Shown in pieces: positions 1-9,137 of a stretch of 64,000 nucleotides of DNA. Source of the stretch: Stentor roeselii. Its lineage: Eukaryota; Ciliophora; Heterotrichea; Heterotrichida; Stentoridae. Each line of letters begins with the position of its first letter. Position 1 is the first letter of the stretch. The notes beneath the pieces were generated by a model. That model did not search any database. It was not told the origin of the DNA and worked only from the letters and a program-made list of their open reading frames with translations. The stretch is from contig RSEH01000001.1 of NCBI GenBank assembly GCA_006503475.1, forward strand, positions 186,001-250,000, given 5' to 3'. A program made the position numbers and the translations under genes.

Positions 1-1536
1 AGTTCCCTGAACAATTTTTCCAGTTTCCTTACCAGGTGATGCAATTTTCGTTGAAGGTTTGATCAAATCAAAGAATTCCCTTTTAATATTCATTTCCTCC
101 TGATGTATCTTATTCCACTTAAACCTGTGATCAACTAAAAACTCATGAGCATAAAAATTCCCATAATTTCCCGCTTCCATCAAAATTTTTTCCTTTTCAT
201 TCAGATGATTTTTCTTCTCTTTTTCCAAGCTGGCCTTGAGTTCAGCAGCTAAAGTTTTAAACGACTGAAGTTCACTTTCCAGTATTTGAATTGATCCTTC
301 CTTCAAATTGATTTGATTAATAAGATGATTCTGAGTATCTGAAATTAACTTCAGCTCATTTCTTAACTGGTCAACCGCCAGGCCTTGATTCGAGTTTTGT
401 TCTTTAAGGACTCGATTTTCAGTTCTTAACTTCTGGACTTCAAAGCTGTAGCTTTCGAAATGGTCGTTGGACTTCAGTCGATCTGAGTCGATGTCGAGTT
501 CTTTTTTTAGAGCTTCAAGTTCGACTTTCTGAAGAGCGAGTTTTCGTTTTTCGTCCTCGAATTTGCTTTCGAATTCTAGTTTGAATCTTAGAAACTCTTC
601 TTTTGCGGCGAGTTGAAGCTCTTTTTCTTTGATTTCAAGAGATTTGTTTTTTTCTTCTAGGTCTTTTACACGGGATTTCCAAGTTTCTTTTAAATTTTGA
701 ACTTCTTCTTCTTCTAAGACGATTTTTCTTCGGATTTCGAGGGTGTTTTTGTTGTTTTTTTCCATGTTGAGAAGAAAATCTTGTCTTTGAGCGAATGCTT
801 TATTGTCTAGTTCAGATTCTTTTGCGCGGATCATGTCATTCAACTTTTTTTCTTTATTTTTTAAGTTTTCAAAGTCCTTTAAGTATCTTTTTTCACAGTC
901 GTCTTTGTATCTTTTGAGGAGCTCTTGGTATTTGTTTGCTTCTTCTAACTTTAAATTGACGATTTCGATTTCTCTTACACGCTTTATTTGATGATCAAGC
1001 TCGAGTTTCATTCGACTTTCGCATTCTTTTTGAATTTTTAGAAGTTTTTCATCGAATGTCGCGTCAAGGTCTGATTTTTTTCCTGCGAATTTCAAGTCCA
1101 AGTCCAAAAGTTGATTTTCAATATCAGAGACTGAGCTGCGTTCGATTGTTTGGCTTGACGAGTCTTTAAAGCTTGAATTGGAATTTGAAAGAGACTTGGT
1201 GAGAAGGTGTTCAAGGAAACTCTGTCCTGAGGTAGACTCAAGTTTGAAATAATCCGCCAGTTCCAAGCATGACAAAAGTGAAGAAACGTCTCCGCATTCA
1301 GGAATAAATACTGATAAAGTGTATTTGAAAGAGTTTCGGTCCAGGTAGTCCAGGATCAAACTGCAAACAACTCGATGGTCTAGTGATGGACTTGAAAGAT
1401 TCGAACCTTGAAGCTTTTGCAGAAGCTTCGAACGCATGTTTGCCTAAGTTTCAAGCACCTTTAAGTCGTTTTCCAGGTTCTGCTTTTTAAAAAGTCCCAA
1501 AACGTGTCCTTTGGTGATTTTGGTATTTTTTCTCAT
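1..1536 (-). CDS. OFD1-like LisH/coiled-coil protein, C-terminus beyond window
   Basis: The coding sequence is the complement of 1459-1536 joined to 1-1443, and continues past the left edge. Exon 1 gives 26 residues starting MRKNTKITKGHVLGLF. A 15-nt intron follows, then a second exon open for about 480 codons. The first 75 or so residues form an N-terminal LisH module: helices around the LLQKLQG and LDHRVVCSLILDYL segments, then KYTLSVFIPECG, which closely parallels the corresponding stretch of OFD1. The rest is almost continuous charged coiled coil, rich in Glu and Lys. OFD1 works at distal centrioles and basal bodies, so a basal-body role is inferred. The downstream ATG at 1437 would give a LisH domain lacking its first helix and has an in-frame TAG just upstream, which the intron removes. 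Other LisH centrosomal families (FOP, FOR20) are possible, but they are much shorter and less coiled. Confidence 0.72.
1444..1458 (-). other. 15-nt intron in the OFD1-like gene
   Basis: On the coding strand it reads GTGCTTGAAACTTAG. It sits in phase 0 between codons 26 and 27. Its last three bases form an in-frame TAG, so splicing is needed to join the first LisH helix to the rest of the domain. Such very short introns are known in heterotrich ciliates. Confidence 0.8.
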
Positions 1537-1574
1537 TTATTTAAACTATTTAATACTGCTTGGTTTACCATGAG

Positions 1575-2369
1575 CTAATCTTCGTCCATAGCCCTACGAA
1601 TATCATCATTTATTTGAAGATAAACACGACATTTCTTTTTGCGAATCCAATCACACTTTTTGCCGTCGCTGATATCATAAATAGTGGACTTCATATAAGC
1701 TCTTTGATGTTTCAGTTTTTCAGGTTTGAACAAGTCCTGAAAGGGTTGCTCAAGGTCATCGAATAATCGAGGGTTTTTTACGAATTTCTGAGCATATTTA
1801 AGTAAAAACACTCCACAGTCAAAAGAATTATTCTGCAGAGGAAGATTCAAGAAAAATATCGGAACATTAGGTGTTATATCAGTTTTAAACTTTTCCCTCC
1901 ATTCCAAACGAATGAAATCTTCAATATCTCTTTGTGGATCGAAAAATCTTGTATCAAGAGAGTCAAAAAAGAGAATTTTCGTTGAAGGTCTTTTTCCAGA
2001 TGCAACATTTTTTGGGTTGGTGACAATGATTAACACCCAATGTTCATTACGAGCGACAGGGATAATCCAATATCGGAATTTGAAAAGATTTATCGATTTG
2101 AACCATTTATGAACTCTTTCGAAAGACGTTTCTTTCAAAGCTGGGTAAAAAAAACTGTTAAAAGCAAAAAATTCCTTTTTTCCTTGGATCAAATGACCGA
2201 GAAAAAAATCGATAAGGTTGTCGTTCAAATATGTTCCTGGATCTAAACGGTCGTAGTCTGACTTTTTGATAGTTATCGAGTAGAGATTGCTGATGATTAC
2301 TTTGTCCTGCACTTTAATAGTTTCTGATTTCGATTCATTATCTGAGTCAAGATTTATAATTTCTTCCAT
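1575..2369 (-). CDS. Ulp1/SENP-type SUMO protease
   Basis: This 264-residue C48-family cysteine protease would cleave SUMO precursors or SUMO-protein conjugates. The catalytic set is complete: His110 in RNEHWVL, Asp136 in LFFDSLD, Gln179 in LPLQNN and Cys185 in SFDCGVF. The usual lead-in LDPGTYLNDNLIDFF is at about residues 42-56. The protein is little more than the protease domain, plus an acidic N-terminus and a basic tail, and lacks the long regulatory N-terminus of yeast Ulp1. It lies 38 bp upstream of the OFD1-like gene on the same strand. A NEDD8-specific relative (SENP8 type) is the main alternative. The family call is firm; the substrate is not. Confidence 0.92.
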   Translation of the reverse strand: MEEIINLDSDNESKSETIKVQDKVIISNLYSITIKKSDYDRLDPGTYLNDNLIDFFLGHLIQGKKEFFAFNSFFYPALKETSFERVHKWFKSINLFKFRYWIIPVARNEHWVLIIVTNPKNVASGKRPSTKILFFDSLDTRFFDPQRDIEDFIRLEWREKFKTDITPNVPIFFLNLPLQNNSFDCGVFLLKYAQKFVKNPRLFDDLEQPFQDLFKPEKLKHQRAYMKSTIYDISDGKKCDWIRKKKCRVYLQINDDIRRAMDED

Positions 2370-2431
2370 TAGGTTTATATAACATTAGGGGCTTTTCCAA
2401 ATTATCAATACTTCATAAAATCCCAACTCCT

Positions 2432-4360
2432 CTACAAACTATTAATCAAAATTCTTACATTTTCCGAGACCTTCACAGTCTCAACATCTGCAACAAACAA
2501 GTCAGGTTCCAAGATTTTTTCCCCAACATGTGAAAATCCAGCTAAAACTTCACTAATATCCTTACTCAAGATATCAGCCTGCATAGTCTTAAGTACCGCG
2601 ACTCCAACTTTAAACAAAACGATTTCCCCAAAGTAAAAATACAAATCCCAGACCCTAACAGAGACCTCTTGCGAAAGTGTCCTTGAATAAATGGTGACGA
2701 ACCATTCCATAAGAACAACCGGTAACTGAACAGCTTCTTCTTCAAACTTCTCATAAACATGAGGTAAATTTTCAATTAAAACTGAAAGAAAAAGTTCAGT
2801 TCTGCGATGAATACCTTCCTGATCAATCTTGAAAAAGGGAAGCAGGACCGGTGAGGTGATGATTTGAATGAAAAGAGAAAAAGACTGGCAAGGGTCTAAG
2901 TTGAGAAGCAGCATTCCTGCGACGTAACTCATGCCTTGGATGTACCCGATGTCCGGGCGGTAGATGCAGGCAAGTTCTAGAAGACTTCGGAGGTCTTTGC
3001 TGAGAGGACTTTCTTGTGCGAAGTACCCCAGGGTGTTAAAAGTTCGAGAAATATCCAGTCCTATCAAACGAAAACTCGTACAGATAACACCCTGCTCTTC
3101 ATTCAAGTCATTCTGGGTCTTAAGCTCCTGTAAAGAACTCACCAACTCTTCATAGTTTATTATCAAATGTCTTGTCTTACTCAAATACAACAACCACCAA
3201 ACATTTCCTCTGAACTTCGAAGGTAGTCCTTGTTTCACAAGTTCTGAAAGTTCTTTCGAATTTTGATAACGTTCCCAATTCGGCAAGATTTCATTTTCAA
3301 ATAAAACTAAAGCTTCTTGTGCACGTTTTTCTCTTATCATTCTTTTTTTCTCAGCGATTTTTTGAGATTTTACCTCTTCCTTCACTTTTTCTAAAAAAGT
3401 TCTCTCGGCAGCGGCCACCAGCTGTCGATGTAAAAAACTGATGATTGAGCTGTTTGTTCCTGAATCAGAAGACCTCTCTGTAGGTTGAATCGCGGTGAAC
3501 TTCACGAAACTCGCCAGTTCAGCGGAAAAGACTTCAGAAACTTCTCCGAAGTCTGAAGGGAAAACTCTTAAACTGAAGATTTCGCAGTTGTTGAAGTTGT
3601 TCGACATTAGCTGGCCCATGTTTCCTAGTCCGCAGGTAAGGACCTGACGTGAGTTCGTCATTAGGACTGAGTGGAAACCCCCGCAAGCCACTTGAATGGC
3701 TTTGAGACCTGAAACTTTTACTGGGACTTGAACTTCAGAGACGTTTGGAAGAGAGATCTGACCGTATGAGTTGCTTCCTAAGACGTAGATTTCGTGGTTT
3801 TCTGTTGTGAAGATTGAGTGTTGAGAACCTGAGGATATTGCGATGATCTTCTCTGGTAGGTCTAAGTCACTTGGCAGGTGGATGTGAGCCCATTTGAAGA
3901 CCTTTCCTTGACTGTTAAGTGCAAAAAAAGAAGAGCAATCAGCCGAGATCTGCACAACCGAGTCAAGCACTTCAAGTTCATTACAAGAAGATCTCACTTT
4001 ACACGACCCATCAAGTATCACAAATCCCGAAAAGTTCTGAACAACTTGTAAAACTTCACAAGACTTAGAATCACTTTTCAACTCTTTTTCTCCTTCTTTC
4101 GTGATTTTTTTTCGAGTTTTAATCAGCGGGCCATTGATTCCAAAAGTAACTCGTTCAATCAGACAATTAGAAGTCTTGCACAGTGCAGGTGGAGCATCCC
4201 AGGCGCTTCCCCATTCAAAAACTTGCGACTGTGTCCAAGCAAATGCTGCTTTTCGTTCAATGCAGAGGCCAAGACAGTCCTTCGGCAATTGCATCCGGAC
4301 AGGGACGGCGCTTGTTGTTTTTTCATTAACTTGTCCCCAGCAGTAAATCTTTTCATTCAT
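2432..4360 (-). CDS. RCC1-like repeats fused to a TBC Rab-GAP domain
   Basis: The product is 642 residues from the ATG at 4360, which begins MNEKIYCWGQ. The reading frame is open a little further upstream but without an ATG. The N-terminal half (about 1-295) carries RCC1/beta-propeller repeats with typical QVACGGFHSVLMT and CGLGNMGQL segments. A Lys/Glu-rich linker follows. A TBC domain begins near LPSKFRGNVWWLLY and keeps both catalytic fingers: Asp436/Arg439 in GLDISRTF and Gln475 in GYIQGMSY. TBC proteins speed GTP hydrolysis on Rab GTPases, so a role in membrane traffic is expected. RCC1-TBC fusions are seen in other protists; the Rab target is unknown. The start codon is 3 bp from the divergent calcineurin B start. 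Confidence 0.88.
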   Translation of the reverse strand: MNEKIYCWGQVNEKTTSAVPVRMQLPKDCLGLCIERKAAFAWTQSQVFEWGSAWDAPPALCKTSNCLIERVTFGINGPLIKTRKKITKEGEKELKSDSKSCEVLQVVQNFSGFVILDGSCKVRSSCNELEVLDSVVQISADCSSFFALNSQGKVFKWAHIHLPSDLDLPEKIIAISSGSQHSIFTTENHEIYVLGSNSYGQISLPNVSEVQVPVKVSGLKAIQVACGGFHSVLMTNSRQVLTCGLGNMGQLMSNNFNNCEIFSLRVFPSDFGEVSEVFSAELASFVKFTAIQPTERSSDSGTNSSIISFLHRQLVAAAERTFLEKVKEEVKSQKIAEKKRMIREKRAQEALVLFENEILPNWERYQNSKELSELVKQGLPSKFRGNVWWLLYLSKTRHLIINYEELVSSLQELKTQNDLNEEQGVICTSFRLIGLDISRTFNTLGYFAQESPLSKDLRSLLELACIYRPDIGYIQGMSYVAGMLLLNLDPCQSFSLFIQIITSPVLLPFFKIDQEGIHRRTELFLSVLIENLPHVYEKFEEEAVQLPVVLMEWFVTIYSRTLSQEVSVRVWDLYFYFGEIVLFKVGVAVLKTMQADILSKDISEVLAGFSHVGEKILEPDLFVADVETVKVSENVRILINSL

Positions 4361-4363
4361 AAT
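4361..4363. promoter_or_regulatory. Three-base gap between divergent start codons
   Basis: Only the bases AAT separate the ATG of the RCC1-TBC gene (4360, minus) from the ATG of calcineurin B (4364, plus). Each transcript's 5' leader and promoter must lie inside the other gene's coding sequence, unless one gene starts at a later Met. No core promoter motif can be named. Confidence 0.5.
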
Positions 4364-4900
4364 ATGGGAGGAATCAGCAGCCACTTGAAGAAAAAGGAAG
4401 AAATCGAAGAGCTGATACGCATCTCAGGCTGTAATTTTTAAGTAGTCAGTCTTTCTGAACTCAAAAAAATTTGCAAAAAATTCGATAGTCTCAGTCCTGA
4501 CCCGAAAAATTTCGTTTCTATTGACGATTTTTTGACTTTACCTGAATTGGAGAATAACCCACTTAAGGATCGCATTGCAAGACTTATGACGGTTGACATG
4601 GGAGAAATTATTGACTTTCGCTTGTTTGTTGAAACGATTTCACTTTTTAATGAAAAAGTTGAAAAAGATGAGAAATTTCGATTCTTTTTTAGACTTTATG
4701 ATGTGGATAATGATGGGTTTGTTGGAGAGTCGGAGTTGCTTTTTGTGTTTAAGACTTTAGCGGGACATGAGTATAATGATGATGAGTTGCAAGGGATTGT
4801 GGATCAGCTGATTTTTCAGTTTGACTCGGATGGGGATGGAAGGTTGAACTACTTGGAATTTGTGAATGTTTTCAGTCATCCTGAAATGGAATTTTTATAA
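4364..4900 (+). CDS. Calcineurin B-type EF-hand regulatory subunit
   Basis: The coding sequence joins 4364-4430 to 4446-4900 and gives 173 residues, close to the 170 of animal calcineurin B. The start MGGISSH provides Gly2 for N-myristoylation, as in the family. After splicing the first helix reads SGFSLSELKKICKKFD, matching the family. Two C-terminal EF-hands are canonical: DVDNDGFVGESE and DSDGDGRLNYLE. The two N-terminal hands are degenerate (for example SPDPKNFVSIDDF). The protein would bind a calcineurin A phosphatase subunit, which is not in this window. A CBL or calcineurin-B homologous protein (CHP) is possible. The stop codon lies 2 bp from the convergent stop of the MORN gene. Confidence 0.82.
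4431..4445 (+). other. 15-nt intron in calcineurin B
   Basis: It reads GTAATTTTTAAGTAG. Unspliced, the first ORF stops at once. Removing exactly 15 nt joins the two reading frames in phase and restores the first calcineurin B helix. Confidence 0.93.
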
Positions 4901-4902
4901 CA

Positions 4903-5952
4903 TTAATTAAGCCATCTGATGCGCGTTCCGTTCTTCCATTCGCCTTTTTTTTCTTTTTTACCTGGCTCTGTTAGGAAGGCCTCGCCGTGTTGCTTGCCGT
5001 TCCTCCACCCGCCTTTATAGATCTTCCCACCGGGCCAGTAGAAAGTGCCTTGGCCTTCTTTTTTGTCGTTTACGTAACAGCCTTCGTAATATCTCCCGTC
5101 TGGCCATTCAAATCTACCGAATCCGTTCATCTTGCCACCTTTCCATTGGCCTTTGAAGCTTCGGCCGTCACTCCAGATGTAATTTCCTTGTCCTTCCATT
5201 TGGCTGTTTTCAAAACTCCCTTTATACGTTGATCCATCAGGCCAGGTAATAGTTCCAGGTCCACTTTTGATTCCATCAACAAAAGTCGCTTCACAAACAG
5301 CTCCATCTTCCCAAGTTTCAATTCCAGTTCCATGTTGTTTCCCATGAAGCCAGTATCCTTTATACGAGTATTTTTTCAGACTATTGTTTAATTCACCCAT
5401 TCCCGAAAACTTTCCGTTAATAAAGTTCCCTTGATATAAGTCTCCAGTAGCTGAGATAAGCAATCCTTCTCCATCATACTTGCCTTCTTTAATACTTCCT
5501 CGAAAAAACGACTGATCTGGAATAATCAAGTCTCCAATTCCAGTAGTTTGATCATTTTCCAGATTTCCAAGAAAGACTGACCCATTCGGAAAGATTGTTT
5601 CTTGAATTTGAACAGGCTTCGGCAGGTTCTTCGTAACGAGAGGGTCAAGATTCTGAAGATGTGTAAAAATCTCTGCCGGAAGCAGAGACTGAAGATGAGA
5701 GTTCAAAGTTTCTAAAGTTTCTGCTTGGCACTTATGAGCTTGTTTTGATGTTAACTTCGCTCGAGCTTTGTAATGGGCTTTTGTTGTCAGGTATCTTCGA
5801 ACCAAGGCTTGTATGAGGACTTCTGGCTGGTCAAAAACGATTTCGACTTCTTTTGGTCCTTCAAAAACGTCTTTTTCTACCTTTAGACCTGCCTCGACGA
5901 AGGAAAATGTGGGCTGGTCTTCTAGTTTTTGAACACATGCGCAGTTTCCCAT
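4903..5952 (-). CDS. IQ-motif and MORN-repeat protein with lipid-anchor N-terminus
   Basis: This 349-residue protein begins MGNCACVQ, a strong candidate for Gly2 myristoylation plus Cys palmitoylation, so attachment to a membrane is likely. An IQ-like segment, IQALVRRYLTTKAHYK, lies at about residues 47-62 and may bind calmodulin. From about residue 118 to the end there are roughly nine MORN repeats (for example YKGSFENSQMEGQGNY and YEGCYVNDKKEGQGTF). MORN arrays bind membrane or act as scaffolds, and are abundant in ciliate cortical proteins. Specific function unknown. It faces calcineurin B tail to tail, 2 bp apart. Confidence 0.85.
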   Translation of the reverse strand: MGNCACVQKLEDQPTFSFVEAGLKVEKDVFEGPKEVEIVFDQPEVLIQALVRRYLTTKAHYKARAKLTSKQAHKCQAETLETLNSHLQSLLPAEIFTHLQNLDPLVTKNLPKPVQIQETIFPNGSVFLGNLENDQTTGIGDLIIPDQSFFRGSIKEGKYDGEGLLISATGDLYQGNFINGKFSGMGELNNSLKKYSYKGYWLHGKQHGTGIETWEDGAVCEATFVDGIKSGPGTITWPDGSTYKGSFENSQMEGQGNYIWSDGRSFKGQWKGGKMNGFGRFEWPDGRYYEGCYVNDKKEGQGTFYWPGGKIYKGGWRNGKQHGEAFLTEPGKKEKKGEWKNGTRIRWLN

Positions 5953-5979
5953 TGAGTTATTAATTGAAAGTTTATTAGA

Positions 5980-6879
5980 CTAACAGAGAACTATGCTACT
6001 TTTGAACATGTCTTTGCTGTCGAATGGTCTTCGACGTTTGGGAGATACTGGAGCCTTTTCGACTATTAAACCTTGGTACATACGGGAAAAGGAATGAGAA
6101 TCACGGAATTTTCCTTGCTTTGAGGGAGTTTGGTCGAAACTTAGAGGGTTTTTGTCGTAGTAGCTGGAGAATGAGAGAAGAAGTTTCTCTTTCTCGATGC
6201 TTAGGTCGATTTTACCTTTGTTGATAATGCATGGATTAGTCGTTTCAATAATTTTCGAGTTCTTTTCATAGCGATCTTTATTGAGCACCTTGACCTCATT
6301 CTCTTCTTTTGGTCCAGCAGGTAATGTATAAATCTGACTAGTTTTTTTCGCTTTGCTCATCTGAGTGATAACAATTTGTGGTTTCCTACTAACAGGTATC
6401 TGCCCAGTATGAATACCTTGATAAGCTTTAGAAATTCCTTTACTAACCAGTTGACTATCAGTGCTTTCAGCATTTTTTACAACCTGTTTTCCCTTCAGCA
6501 CAACTTTTTTATTAAGTTTTCCAATTTTTTCCTGTGTAGATCCCTGATTAATCATTTGAATGAGATTAGAAGCAACTTCTCCATTCCTCGCATTACGTTC
6601 ATCTCGATTAAAGGCACTTGCAGGTCTTCGAGTAGGTTCATTTGAGAATTCAGGGTTGATGGTCCTTCTGGAAGACTGGTACTCTTTCCATCTCATCGGT
6701 GACTGTTTGATTGTCTTCGCAGGTTCCTGGTCCATCAAAGCAAGTCCATTCCAAAGGGCAGATCGCTGATGGTTCACCTTTTTTGAAAGATTTCCAGTGA
6801 GTTCCTTTACAACTGGGGACTTCTTTTCCTGGGCTTTTATGCACTTCGAGATGTAGTCTTGACTGTAGCTTCTCCTCAT
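5980..6879 (-). CDS. Unknown basic, probably disordered protein
   Basis: I do not recognise this 299-residue protein. It is rich in Lys, Ser, Gln and Asn, has no hydrophobic or transmembrane segment, and shows short basic clusters such as SPKRRRPF near the C-terminus. It has several Ser-Pro and Thr-Pro sites that could be phosphorylated. It lies 27 bp upstream of the IQ/MORN gene on the same strand and 73 bp downstream of a second MORN gene. That suggests, without proving, a shared cortical or cytoskeletal setting. The ORF is long and ends cleanly, so it is probably real. Confidence 0.7.
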   Translation of the reverse strand: MRRSYSQDYISKCIKAQEKKSPVVKELTGNLSKKVNHQRSALWNGLALMDQEPAKTIKQSPMRWKEYQSSRRTINPEFSNEPTRRPASAFNRDERNARNGEVASNLIQMINQGSTQEKIGKLNKKVVLKGKQVVKNAESTDSQLVSKGISKAYQGIHTGQIPVSRKPQIVITQMSKAKKTSQIYTLPAGPKEENEVKVLNKDRYEKNSKIIETTNPCIINKGKIDLSIEKEKLLLSFSSYYDKNPLSFDQTPSKQGKFRDSHSFSRMYQGLIVEKAPVSPKRRRPFDSKDMFKSSIVLC

Positions 6880-6952
6880 TTATTAGAAGTACTTGAATCA
6901 CACAAGCGAATGGCAGATATTCCATGAATCTCTAAAGAAACAGTTAATTACT

Positions 6953-8218
6953 TTATTCTAAGTTGATTCGTTGTCCATGTCTCCAAATCTGTACTTCTTT
7001 TCTCAAGTCCTTAGTTATAAGATAAGCGATTCCATGGAGTTTGTCAAGTTCCCAATATCCAATATGCTTAGAACTATCAGGATACTTAAGCACTCCATAT
7101 CCATGCTTCATGTCATCAGCGAATTCGCCGTGAAATTCACTTCCATCGCTATTTGTAAGAATTCCTTTTCCATGGTGCATGTTGTGCTTCCACTCACCGA
7201 CGTACCTCCTCCCGTCAGGGAACATCATCGCTCCGAATCCTTCTTTTTCGTCATTTTTGTATTCACCTTCGTAGACCTTCCCGTTGTGCCAGGTGTATTT
7301 ACCCCAACCGTGGTTGTCTCCGTGTTTGAAGTTCCCGATGTAACTGCTTCCGCTCGGCCAGTTGTAGGTACCGTGGCCTGAACGGTTGTTATGTCGCCAG
7401 AAACCTGAGTAACTCTGCCCGTTGCTAGTCGTTTTTGTCCCGAAACCGTGCTTCTCGCCGTTTAGAAACTCACCTGAGTACTTTGCACCATCAGGCCAAA
7501 TCTGCACTCCGACGCCTTCAATTCGACCATCTGAAGACCACTGGCCAGTATAGACTGAGCCATCCGGAAGTTCCACAGCGTCTTTGTTGATCCAATTCGG
7601 GCAGAAGACAGTCAAAGAACGATCGAGTTCTTCTTCATAGAGGCTTGAAATTGGAAGGTTCATTGAAACAAGGCTTTGAAGGTTCTCAATGAACTTCGAC
7701 TGAAGGCGCTTCAGCATCTCTTCTTGCGATCTTGAACTGCTTAGGATCAGCTGGAAATCTAGTGTCGCCGCACATTTCACTGAACAGACGTAAAGCTCTG
7801 AACCTGAACTTCGGTCTGGAGCTACAAATAACATCATTGATTCTACTGCTTCTTTTCGGTTGCATATCGGACTGGCACATTTCTTGATATCACAATTAAA
7901 AGTGCATTCATCAGTTTCATGAACCTCAATGCGCCCAAGCCTATCAACTTTCGAGCATCCATTCCTAGCATATCGACATCTAATAAGCAAGTCCTCTAGA
8001 TTAGTTCTAATAATTCTTCCAGGTCTCTGCATTTCCGACTTATCACATCGATTAGGACAAATATACCCATTTTGCTCTAAACAAGCAGAAACACAATCAG
8101 TGCAATAAAGACTTTCACAAACCGAGCACTCTTTGGCCCCTTTGACGACTTCATGACAGATAAGACAAATGAAGGAGTGAGGCACTTTATCAACAAATCT
8201 TTCAATTTCGAATCCCAT
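6953..8218 (-). CDS. RING/TRAF-type zinc-finger and MORN-repeat protein
   Basis: In this 421-residue protein, residues about 15-60 form a RING-like finger with paired Cys (CLIC, CSVC, CTDC, CPNRC). A second Cys/His cluster (CRYARNGC, HETDECTFNC) resembles a TRAF-type zinc finger. Residues about 225-410 hold around eight MORN repeats, such as YSGEFLNGEKHGFGT and YVGEWKHNMHHGKGI. The architecture suggests a ubiquitin ligase or adaptor placed at membrane or cortex. Whether it has E3 activity is unknown. The final repeat (IWRHGQRINLE) resembles that of the nearby IQ/MORN protein, so the two may share ancestry in their C-terminal halves. It is divergent from Hsp33 with 58 bp between the starts. 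Confidence 0.83.
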   Translation of the reverse strand: MGFEIERFVDKVPHSFICLICHEVVKGAKECSVCESLYCTDCVSACLEQNGYICPNRCDKSEMQRPGRIIRTNLEDLLIRCRYARNGCSKVDRLGRIEVHETDECTFNCDIKKCASPICNRKEAVESMMLFVAPDRSSGSELYVCSVKCAATLDFQLILSSSRSQEEMLKRLQSKFIENLQSLVSMNLPISSLYEEELDRSLTVFCPNWINKDAVELPDGSVYTGQWSSDGRIEGVGVQIWPDGAKYSGEFLNGEKHGFGTKTTSNGQSYSGFWRHNNRSGHGTYNWPSGSSYIGNFKHGDNHGWGKYTWHNGKVYEGEYKNDEKEGFGAMMFPDGRRYVGEWKHNMHHGKGILTNSDGSEFHGEFADDMKHGYGVLKYPDSSKHIGYWELDKLHGIAYLITKDLRKEVQIWRHGQRINLE

Positions 8219-8276
8219 TTATGAGTCGAGTTTCAATGGCAGAGAGGTTCAAGAAAAAGGATTATTAATTGTTTTA

Positions 8277-9137
8277 ATGAGTGCTAAAGACCTAGTCGTA
8301 CACTTTTACACTAGAGCAGTGAGAGGTTGTATCAGTCAAGGTCGCAACATCACTCAGACTATTAGAACACGCAGTGAAATAGAAGATTTGAATATCTGTC
8401 GAGAAATTCATACCTCTGTTTTAAGCACCTTGCTTCAGTCAACACTTTTAAAGGGTGAAGAACGGGTTAGGACTATTTCGGAACATTCGTTTGAGTCTTT
8501 TGGGTTGCCTTTTGATGGAATTGTTTATACTGAAAAGTGGGGAACTGGGTTTGTGAGAGGTTTTGCTGATAAGTTGGAAACTGATAGTTTGAGTGATAAA
8601 AATAGTCTCATGATTGGAAGGACACTATATGGAGCAACTTCTGAATATCAGACTGTGAATAAGCTAGAAAGTCAGCAAGACGGTCTCACTGAAATCGATA
8701 TCTTGAAATATTTCGAAAATAGCGAACAAATCCCAACAAAAGTCGCTATCAAGTCCGAAGACTGGGCCGATTATGGAAAGAAATTCAATGGGATTGGCCT
8801 CTTCATTCAAACTTTACCAGGAATTGAAGAAGCTTATTTGAAGGACTTATTTTATCATATTGTTAACAAGGAACTCTTGAAGCAAATCTCTGAAAATGAA
8901 TTCAATGAAGAAGGTTTTCAGCTTTTGTTTAAAGACTTGGAGGATGAAGTAAAGTTCGAAGTTAATGAGTATGAGTTCAAATGCAATTGTAGTAAAGAAT
9001 CGATGATGGCTTTTGTGGAAAAATTAGAGATTAATGAATTACTTCAAATGAAAAATAGGAATCACCCGGTTTCATGTAGCCATTGTAATGAAACTTATGA
9101 GATTTCTGCAGCTGATATTGATTTGTTAATTAAGTAG
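8277..9137 (+). CDS. Hsp33-family redox-regulated chaperone
   Basis: This 286-residue protein has the length and layout of bacterial Hsp33 (HslO). The N-terminal domain begins at once (KDLVVHFYTRAVRG), so there is no obvious organelle presequence. The C-terminal zinc switch is complete: Cys236 and Cys238 (CNC), a 28-residue spacer, then Cys267 and Cys270 (CSHC), matching the family pattern CxC-x27-32-CxxC. In bacteria, oxidation releases zinc, unfolds this domain and activates holdase chaperoning. Hsp33 is mainly bacterial with patchy occurrence in protists and algae, so an old transfer or organelle origin is plausible. The gene looks native in base composition. Confidence 0.92.
   Translation: MSAKDLVVHFYTRAVRGCISQGRNITQTIRTRSEIEDLNICREIHTSVLSTLLQSTLLKGEERVRTISEHSFESFGLPFDGIVYTEKWGTGFVRGFADKLETDSLSDKNSLMIGRTLYGATSEYQTVNKLESQQDGLTEIDILKYFENSEQIPTKVAIKSEDWADYGKKFNGIGLFIQTLPGIEEAYLKDLFYHIVNKELLKQISENEFNEEGFQLLFKDLEDEVKFEVNEYEFKCNCSKESMMAFVEKLEINELLQMKNRNHPVSCSHCNETYEISAADIDLLIK

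Noticed and set aside
1560-1766. Overlapping plus-strand ORF opposite the SUMO protease
   Set aside because: It is a shadow of the protease gene on the other strand, as are the other short ORFs opposite or out of frame with supported genes.
2432-4384. Longer RCC1-TBC start at 4384
   Set aside because: The codon there is GTG, not ATG, and lies inside the calcineurin B coding sequence; the ATG at 4360 is preferred.
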